A stretch of 19,849 bases of DNA from NCBI GenBank assembly GCA_964653235.1, contig CAZZCP010000050.1, positions 1-19,849 on the forward strand. The letters run 5' to 3'. This document shows, in pieces, positions 14,670 to 19,849 of this stretch. The notes beneath the pieces were generated by a model, which saw only the letters and a program-made list of their open reading frames with translations, made no database searches and had not been told where the DNA came from. Numbering within the stretch: the stretch's first letter is position 1; each line of letters begins with the position of its first letter. This DNA is from CAZZCP01 sp964653235 (lineage in GTDB: Bacteria > Bdellovibrionota > Bdellovibrionia > Bdellovibrionales > UBA840). The position numbers were made by a program, and so were the translations under genes.

Positions 14670-15818
14670 GTGACCTCCAGTAGGCAAAACCAAAAGCTGG
14701 CTCTCGGTATATTGTTCAGGAGAAAATTTTTGCCAAGATTCTGAATTGTATAAGAAATCGTTTTTAGTGACGAGTACTCTTAATTTTTTATTTTTTTGTA
14801 TGGCAAGATTCATCCAATGTGAAAGATTGGCCGTCTCAGACTCCATGCCCATTTTAAGACTCTTTCCATAGGTATCAAGATAGATATTATAGCTTGCGAT
14901 ATCAATACGATCGCTATAATTGGTGGCTAATTTTGAATCGAGAAGTTTAAAAGTTTTCTTTAGGTTCTTTTGAAAACCTTCAACGATTACGATGTAGTTG
15001 GTCCAATTTTCGCTAAGTGGTATCAAGTCTTCTTTGCCAGATGCAGTAAGGTAATTAAAAAAGACACGGTACTTTGACCAAGAAGAATACTCACTTTTTC
15101 GAGATAACTGAAGATTCATCAATTGATCTATACTGTTTGCAGTGTGCATAAAGTGAAGTGGAGCACTTAAAACAGAAACCTGACCTGAGATCAGATTCTC
15201 TTCATCTAATGCTGACATTACAGCAGCAGCAAAGCCGCCGTAGCTTTCACCATAGAGCTCTACTTCAGTGATATTCTCTTTGCCAATATGCTCAATGATT
15301 GTTTTTGAAAGGGCTAATAAAGCATCAGCTTCAGCCTGAAGGTCGCCGGGTAGAATTTCATTATTACTTGCCATAATAAACTGGGGAGACCAAGGGTTTG
15401 GAAGTACTGCAACGTGATGGTCATGCTGGCGAAAATACAAATAGCTTTTAAGAGCGATTGAATCATTGGCATTGCTAAACATTCCAGGAATAACGAGGAT
15501 CAATTTGCGTTTTTGGGCAACAGGTTCTTGCGGCAAAAAACTAGTATAGAGTGATTCGGATTTCATTTGTTTATGTATCAAAACCGGCACTTCTTTTTGA
15601 AAGTGAGTCTCCACTTTAAGATTTTGTACAGGATAGAGATTCACCACATTAATACGCGACTTCACGCCATTCCAAAATGAGGCTTGAAACTGGTCAAAAA
15701 GGCCAAGGTCGTCTTCACCGGCCTCGTAATTCTTCACTAAGTTCACAGTTTGTGCATTCCAGCCGGCCTGGGCGCTTGTACCGAACAAAAATGAAAATAA
15801 AACCCATAAGTATCTCAT
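14574..15818 (-). CDS. Secreted alpha/beta hydrolase
   Basis: A 414-residue protein from the ATG at 15818. This start gives a signal peptide (MRYLWVLFSFLFGTSAQA). A start 87 bases further upstream would run into the nrdA terminator and bury the signal peptide. The catalytic triad is visible: nucleophile S192 in LYGESYGGFAA (GxSxG), acid D354 in VTKNDFLYN, and H383 in PTGGHLGYLSF. The oxyanion segment is LILVIPGMFSN near residue 112. The GGHLG histidine motif is shared with YheT-like and related esterases. It likely acts in the periplasm or outside the cell on an ester or lipid substrate. Its C-terminal 31 codons overlap the convergent acetyltransferase. Confidence 0.85.
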   Translation of the reverse strand: MRYLWVLFSFLFGTSAQAGWNAQTVNLVKNYEAGEDDLGLFDQFQASFWNGVKSRINVVNLYPVQNLKVETHFQKEVPVLIHKQMKSESLYTSFLPQEPVAQKRKLILVIPGMFSNANDSIALKSYLYFRQHDHHVAVLPNPWSPQFIMASNNEILPGDLQAEADALLALSKTIIEHIGKENITEVELYGESYGGFAAAVMSALDEENLISGQVSVLSAPLHFMHTANSIDQLMNLQLSRKSEYSSWSKYRVFFNYLTASGKEDLIPLSENWTNYIVIVEGFQKNLKKTFKLLDSKLATNYSDRIDIASYNIYLDTYGKSLKMGMESETANLSHWMNLAIQKNKKLRVLVTKNDFLYNSESWQKFSPEQYTESQLLVLPTGGHLGYLSFPWFQEFFSVNWGEKAREFQVLAEKN

Positions 15819-15878
15819 AATACACACTTTCTTAATTAAGGATGTTGCGGATAAGAGATTCTTCGGCGTTTTTGAAAA

Positions 15879-15909
15879 AAAATTGAGTGGCTTTTGGCCA
15901 CTCAATTTT
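15879..15909 (-). terminator. Intrinsic terminator of the nrdBA operon
   Basis: A perfect 13-bp stem (AAAATTGAGTGGC at 15879-15891 with its complement at 15897-15909) and a five-base loop. Read on the minus strand it is followed by a T-run (TTTTTTTTC). It lies 26 bases after the nrdA stop. It also separates the operon from the hydrolase gene that continues in the same direction. Confidence 0.9.
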
Positions 15910-15935
15910 ATTCTTATTTTGAAACGCGAAAAAAA

Positions 15936-18299
15936 CTAACTTCCGCAAGCGAGACAATCCTCTGGATTGTCGATCGAACAAGCCAAATCGGCTGCATTAT
16001 CTGCCTGAGTCTTTGATTTAGCAGATAGCTTGTCTTGATCTACTGTAAACTTGATGGCCTCAGCAGCAGCCTGAGAGCGCAAGTAATACATTCCTGTTTT
16101 AAGACCTTTCTTCCAGGCATAAAAATGCATAGAACTCATTTTGGCAAAGTCAGGGCGGGCTATATAAATGTTCAAGCTTTGGCTCTGGCAGATATAGGCG
16201 CCGCGGTTAGCCGCCATATCTAAAATGACTTTCTGACTGATCTCCCAAATAGTTTTATAAAGATCTTTGAGTTCTTGTGGAATGGACTCAATATTTTGAA
16301 TTGAACCATTGTTGGCGATCAATTCATTTTTAAGCTCTTCATTCCAAATGCCCTGTTCGACTAAATCTTTCAGTAGATGTTTGTTGACGACAGCAAACTC
16401 ACCACTCAAAACACGTCGAGTGTAGATATTTGTTGTGTAGGGCTCAAAGCTCTCGTTGTTGCCAAGGATTTGTGCTGTAGATGCAGTGGGCATGGGAGCC
16501 AGCAAAAGGCTGTTTCTCAATCCATGAGTTTTGATTTCTTCTTTGAGACCTGCCCAATCCCATCGATTGGAGGGCTGAACTCCCCACATATCGAATTGCA
16601 AAACCCCTTTGCTTGCAGGAGAACCAGCAAAAGTTTCGTAACTGCCAATTGCTCTAGCGAGATCTTTCGATTCACAAAGTGCAGCATAATAGATGCATTC
16701 GAAAATATCTTTATTCAATTGGGCTGCCTCTTCGCTATCAAAAGGATAGCGCATCAACATAAAGGCATCGGCTAGTCCTTGAACACCAATACCGATGGGG
16801 CGGTGGCGTTTGTTGGATCTTTCTGCTTCCACCACAGGATAGTAATTGATGTCGATGATGCGGTTGAGATTTTTTGTAATTGTACGTGTGACAGAGTAGA
16901 GCTTTTCAAAGTCAAATTCATGCGTCTCTGTGTTAACAAACTTGCTCAAATTGATCGATGCTAAATTACAAACAGCGACTTCATCTGGGGCTGTGTATTC
17001 AATGATCTCAGTACAGAGATTGCTAGACTTTATCGTGCCAAGGTTTTGTTGATTCGATTTTGCGTTACAAGCGTCTTTGTAGAGCATGTAAGGAGTACCA
17101 GTTTCAATCTGTGATTCAATAATGGCAAACCAAAGATCACGGGCTCTGACTTGCTGACGAGCCAAGCCCTGTTCTTCATACTTGGTGTAGAGTGCTTCAA
17201 ACTCATCACCCCAAGTGTCGGCAAGGCCGGTGGCCTCATTCGGGCAAAACAAAGACCACATAGCATTTTCTTCGACTCTCTTCATAAATAGATCTGGAGT
17301 CCACATGGCGTAGAATAGATCTCTTGCGCGGTTCTCTTCTTTTCCGTGGTTTTTGCGAAGATCTAAAAACTCATAGACATCGGCATGCCAGGGCTCAAGG
17401 TAAATGGCAAATGCGCCTTTGCGTTTGCCGCCCCCTTGATCGACGTAACGAGCAGTATCGTTAAAGACCTTAAGCATTGGAATAATGCCATTGGAGGTCC
17501 CATTTGTGCCTTTGATATAGCTGCCAGTGGCTCGAATATTGTGGATACTCAAGCCAATACCTCCAGCCGATTGAGAAATTACAGCACATTGTTTGAGACT
17601 GTCATAAATACCATCGATGCTATCTTCTTTCATAGTCAGTAAAAAACAAGATGAGAGCTGTGGCTTTGGAGTTCCGGCATTAAAAAGCGTAGGAGTGGCA
17701 TGAGTAAACCATCTCTCTGACATTAAGTTGTAAGTCTCAATGGCAGAGGCAATGTCCTCTCCGTGAATACCAACGGAGACTCGAAGAAGCATCTGTTGAG
17801 GTCTTTCAACGATTTTACCATCCATCTTTAGAAGATAAGATCTTTCAAGTGTGCGAAAACCAAAGTAGTCATAGCCATAGTCGCGATCGTAGATAATTGC
17901 AGAGTCTAATTCATCAGCATTTTTCTTTATGATTTCATAGGTCTCTTTCGAGATTAAGGGAGCTGGCTGCTTGGTTTTCGGGTCAACATATTCATACATT
18001 CGTTTGATGTTCTTTGAGAAGCTCTTCTCAGTGACCTTGTGAAGGTTCGAAACGGCAATTCTTGCGGCAAGCTTGGCATAGTCAGGGTGAACCGTTGTAA
18101 GGTAGGCCGCTGTTTCTGCTGCAAGATTGTCGAGCTCACCCGTTGTTACTCCATCGTATACACCAAGAACCACTTTCTTTGCGACTTCAATCGGGTCAAC
18201 AAATTGTGGATCAAGACCATAGCAAAGCTTGGCGATTCGAGCTGTGATTTTGTCAAATTTTACGGCTTCTTGTTTGCCGTTTCTCTTAATTACGTACAT
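15936..18299 (-). CDS. nrdA: Ribonucleoside-diphosphate reductase alpha subunit (class Ia, eukaryote-like)
   Basis: A 787-residue catalytic subunit that reduces ribonucleotides to deoxyribonucleotides. An N-terminal ATP-cone (MYVIKRNGKQEAVKFDKITA) provides dATP/ATP activity control. Active-site residues are C218 (LSSCFLL), N427/C429/E431 (SSNLCTEI) and C444 (VAVCNLA), the same numbers as in human RRM1. PMPTASTAQILGNNESFEPY and the radical-transfer tyrosine pair (about 738-739, TGMYYLRSQAA) are present. The tail ends DNPEDCLACGS, with the redox pair C782 and C785 arranged as in the eukaryotic tail rather than the E. coli one. The ATG immediately follows the nrdB stop (TAAATG), with GGAG inside the end of nrdB. 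A strong terminator follows. Confidence 0.97.
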   Translation of the reverse strand: MYVIKRNGKQEAVKFDKITARIAKLCYGLDPQFVDPIEVAKKVVLGVYDGVTTGELDNLAAETAAYLTTVHPDYAKLAARIAVSNLHKVTEKSFSKNIKRMYEYVDPKTKQPAPLISKETYEIIKKNADELDSAIIYDRDYGYDYFGFRTLERSYLLKMDGKIVERPQQMLLRVSVGIHGEDIASAIETYNLMSERWFTHATPTLFNAGTPKPQLSSCFLLTMKEDSIDGIYDSLKQCAVISQSAGGIGLSIHNIRATGSYIKGTNGTSNGIIPMLKVFNDTARYVDQGGGKRKGAFAIYLEPWHADVYEFLDLRKNHGKEENRARDLFYAMWTPDLFMKRVEENAMWSLFCPNEATGLADTWGDEFEALYTKYEEQGLARQQVRARDLWFAIIESQIETGTPYMLYKDACNAKSNQQNLGTIKSSNLCTEIIEYTAPDEVAVCNLASINLSKFVNTETHEFDFEKLYSVTRTITKNLNRIIDINYYPVVEAERSNKRHRPIGIGVQGLADAFMLMRYPFDSEEAAQLNKDIFECIYYAALCESKDLARAIGSYETFAGSPASKGVLQFDMWGVQPSNRWDWAGLKEEIKTHGLRNSLLLAPMPTASTAQILGNNESFEPYTTNIYTRRVLSGEFAVVNKHLLKDLVEQGIWNEELKNELIANNGSIQNIESIPQELKDLYKTIWEISQKVILDMAANRGAYICQSQSLNIYIARPDFAKMSSMHFYAWKKGLKTGMYYLRSQAAAEAIKFTVDQDKLSAKSKTQADNAADLACSIDNPEDCLACGS

Positions 18300-19277
18300 T
18301 TAAAACTCCGCGTCCATGGTAAAGCTTCGAGACTCTTTGTCAGACATAACGCCCGATTTTTGATACTCAGAAACTCTTTTTTCAAAAAAATTGGTTTTCC
18401 CTTGTAATGAGATCAGCTCCATCCAGTCAAAAGGATTTTTTGCATTATAAACTTTAGAAACTCCAAGTGCGCCTAAGAGTCTATCTGCTACAAACTCGAT
18501 GTACTGCTTCATCAAATCTGCATTCATTCCGATCAATGAAACGGGTAGAGCATCGCTGATAAATTCTTTTTCAATCTCGACCGCATTGCTTACGATCTCA
18601 TGAACCCTGGTATCAGGTAGTTTTTCTTCGAGCATCGAGTAGAGCAAGCAAGCAAAATCGCAGTGTAAGCCTTCGTCACGACTAATGAGTTCATTTGAAA
18701 AAGTCAGCCCTGGCATCAATCCGCGCTTCTTAAGCCAAAAGATCGAGCAAAACGAACCAGAGAAAAAGATTCCCTCCACTGCTGCAAAGGCAATGATTCT
18801 CTCGGCAAAAGAGTCGCTGTTGTTAATCCACCTCATAGCCCAGTCGGCTTTCTTTGTGACACAGGGTACTGTTTCTAAAGCGTTGAAAAGGCGATCTTTT
18901 TCTGCTGGATCTTTAATGTAGGTATCAATCAATAGGCTATATGTTTCAGAGTGAATATTCTCAATAGCGATTTGAAAGCCGTAAAAACAGCGAGCTTCGG
19001 GAATTTGAACTTCACGAATAAATTGTTCGGCCAAGTTTTCATTGACGATCCCATCGCTGGCCGCAAAGAAAGCCAGCACATGAGTGATAAAATGCTTTTC
19101 ATCATCATTGAGCTTTTTCCAGTCAAGAAGATCAGGTCCGAGATCAATCTCTTCAGCAGTCCAAAATGAGGCCTCTGCTTGTTTGTACATTTTCCAAATT
19201 TCATCATGTTTGATGGGAAAAAGAACGAATCTTCTAGGATTTGGAGTCAGTAATACTTCGTTATGAGATGTAGCCAT
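18300..19277 (-). CDS. nrdB: Ribonucleoside-diphosphate reductase beta subunit (class Ia, tyrosyl radical)
   Basis: A 325-residue radical-generating subunit. Metal ligands D75 (FFAASDG), E106 and H109 (IENIHSETY), E168 (AAVEGIFF), E202 and H205 (RDEGLHCDF) are all present. The radical tyrosine is Y113, so this is a diiron-tyrosyl type and not the tyrosine-less class Ic. Long stretches match the animal R2 protein closely (ARCFYGFQIAIENIHS, KKRGLMPGLTFSNELISRDE), and the C-terminal tail SFTMDAEF resembles the eukaryotic FTLDADF that docks onto the alpha subunit. It is the first structural gene of the operon, an order opposite to the E. coli nrdAB operon. An AGGGGG ribosome site stands upstream of the ATG. 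Confidence 0.97.
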   Translation of the reverse strand: MATSHNEVLLTPNPRRFVLFPIKHDEIWKMYKQAEASFWTAEEIDLGPDLLDWKKLNDDEKHFITHVLAFFAASDGIVNENLAEQFIREVQIPEARCFYGFQIAIENIHSETYSLLIDTYIKDPAEKDRLFNALETVPCVTKKADWAMRWINNSDSFAERIIAFAAVEGIFFSGSFCSIFWLKKRGLMPGLTFSNELISRDEGLHCDFACLLYSMLEEKLPDTRVHEIVSNAVEIEKEFISDALPVSLIGMNADLMKQYIEFVADRLLGALGVSKVYNAKNPFDWMELISLQGKTNFFEKRVSEYQKSGVMSDKESRSFTMDAEF

Positions 19278-19379
19278 CTAAGTCCCCCTCAAGTTGCAAT
19301 CACATCCGTGTTTACCAAATGTCGTATATCTTGTTTGAATCGTAAAAGCCGATAGCTTTTGTTGATCTGTTCTCAGCAA
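19278..19379 (-). CDS. Possible leader ORF ending at the nrdB start codon
   Basis: A 33-codon frame opens at a TTG (19377-19379) with GAGGAGG six bases upstream and closes with TAG at 19278-19280, directly followed by the nrdB ATG. The same frame is open back to an ATG at 19421, which lacks a ribosome site. The peptide (MLRTDQQKLSAFTIQTRY...) contains GCDC near its end and matches nothing I know. Its translation could couple to or regulate nrdB. A chance ORF is quite possible. A short hairpin AAAAGC/GCTTTT (19344-19360) lies within it. Confidence 0.3.
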   Translation of the reverse strand: MLRTDQQKLSAFTIQTRYTTFGKHGCDCNLRGT

Positions 19380-19560
19380 AACACTCCTCCTCAGATTGGT
19401 GCAATCAATTTTTTTAAACATCAAAGACGGTTATTTGGCGCTTCTAAACCAGTGCATTTCTAAGTATCTGAAACCGCAAAAGAATTAAAAAAGAATGAGT
19501 CCGGTCAAAAAAGTGGCTTGACAGGAAAAAGCTGTGGAAATCTTTTGGGGTCCAGCATCA

Positions 19561-19576
19561 CCACTATATACAGTGA
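19561..19576 (-). promoter_or_regulatory. NrdR box 1, overlapping the nrdBA -10
   Basis: CCACTATATACAGTGA matches the NrdR consensus (acaCWATATATWGTGt) at 13 of 16 positions and lies over the -10 hexamer. NrdR is the ATP/dATP-sensing repressor of ribonucleotide reductase operons in bacteria. Together with box 2 it forms the usual pair. The assignment is by consensus match. Confidence 0.75.
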
Positions 19577-19591
19577 TTGTTTCGTAGGCAA
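19563..19591 (-). promoter_or_regulatory. nrdBA promoter
   Basis: Minus-strand TTGCCT (19586-19591) and TATAGT (19563-19568) separated by 17 bases. Transcription would start near 19556, leaving a leader of about 280 nt before nrdB. Both hexamers sit between or within two NrdR-like boxes, so repression by occlusion is expected. Confidence 0.65.
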
Positions 19592-19592
19592 T

Positions 19593-19608
19593 TTACTAGA
19601 TCTTGGGG
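19593..19608 (-). promoter_or_regulatory. NrdR box 2 (weaker), just upstream of the -35
   Basis: TTACTAGATCTTGGGG matches the NrdR consensus at about 10 of 16 positions. Its centre lies exactly 32 bp from that of box 1 (16-bp gap), the known spacing of paired NrdR boxes. Alone it would be unconvincing; the spacing raises its credibility. Confidence 0.5.
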
Positions 19609-19849
19609 TTTTTGTTCGCTCTAAAATCTTTAAAAAGACTCAGATTTGCATCGACTTTGCACGATTTTTTTTAAATAAGATATTTGTAAAAGTCTTAAGG
19701 CTCTTGCCGTTTCGTTTTCTACTGCGGCCTTAATCGCTCAATTGTGCTCGCTTTATAAACTGCTCCCTTTTATTTCACTTTTTTAAATGCCCTTGTTTTT
19801 GTAAGTACTCAATTTTGGTCCTGTTCTTGCTTTATAAGCCCCCATGAAG
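19609..19849. other. Upstream of nrdBA, no gene recognised
   Basis: AT-rich, T-rich on the plus strand, with no convincing ORF, tRNA or terminator on either strand. Any neighbouring gene must lie beyond the window. Confidence 0.4.

Noticed and set aside
15819..15905. Upstream ATG at 15905 for the hydrolase
   Set aside because: The added 29 residues lie in the stem of the nrdBA terminator and would precede an obvious signal peptide.
16377..16775. 132-codon open frame opposite nrdA (with similar frames at 17385-17642 and 18039-18407)
   Set aside because: They are antisense to highly conserved nrdA codons, have no ribosome sites or motifs, and are explained by the codon composition of the true gene.
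19533..19541. DnaA-box-like TGTGGAAAT near the nrdBA promoter
   Set aside because: Two mismatches to the 9-mer consensus and no second box nearby; a single weak match is expected by chance.
19518..19733. 71-codon plus-strand frame upstream of nrdBA
   Set aside because: It starts at a TTG without ribosome site and crosses the nrdBA promoter and both NrdR boxes; the peptide shows no family resemblance.
1..19849. CRISPR array, rRNA or complete tRNA genes
   Set aside because: No regularly spaced short repeats with unique spacers beyond the three cassette repeats, and no full cloverleaf or rRNA sequence was seen; only the 3' fragment of a serine-type tRNA at the left edge.

Overview
The window is AT-rich DNA from a Gram-negative bacterium. 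It encodes several signal-peptide-bearing outer-membrane barrels, an LPS-type glycosyltransferase pair, a LolA-like periplasmic protein and a large RND/MMPL transporter. The dense ATGA-overlapped gene order, the DUF3187 barrel and the strongly eukaryote-like ribonucleotide reductase would fit a predatory or environmental Bdellovibrionota-type lineage. That placement is an inference from gene content, not a demonstrated assignment.

Left end (1-2640) is accessory DNA. It opens with two tandem 25-bp repeats resembling an insertion-sequence end, followed by a stretch that matches the 3' end of a serine tRNA. Two toxin-antitoxin modules on the minus strand (higBA, vapBC) follow. Each is bounded by copies of one 28-bp, partly palindromic direct repeat (129-156, 862-889, 1607-1634), so they look like interchangeable cassettes. 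Next is an XRE-cupin regulator that appears to be leaderless and autoregulated from an 18-bp perfect palindrome, with a possible 31-codon mini-gene facing away from it.

Middle (2640-9163): a small exported protein is translationally coupled to a GNAT acetyltransferase interrupted by an in-frame amber codon. A minus-strand small barrel follows. Then comes a tight three-gene operon on the plus strand: LolA-like periplasmic protein, outer-membrane barrel, RND/MMPL transporter. These are plausibly the periplasmic, outer-membrane and inner-membrane parts of one envelope lipid or hydrophobic-substrate pathway. The barrel's start codon and its main reading frame are separated by a -1 shift at a run of nine T inside the signal-peptide codons, which suggests phase variation, slippage or a recent inactivation.

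Right half (9164-15818): a KefB/C-type glutathione-gated K+/H+ antiporter, a GT4 and a GT2 glycosyltransferase, a DUF3187 barrel and a RimJ-like GNAT run on the plus strand, mostly overlapping or closely spaced. The GNAT converges on a secreted alpha/beta hydrolase with a 96-bp tail-to-tail coding overlap.

Right end (15879-19849): a class Ia ribonucleotide reductase operon on the minus strand (nrdB then nrdA, zero spacing), ending in a strong intrinsic terminator. Its upstream region carries a good promoter (TTGCCT-17-TATAGT), two NrdR-like boxes with 16-bp spacing, and a leader of about 280 nt containing a possible small ORF whose stop codon abuts the nrdB start.
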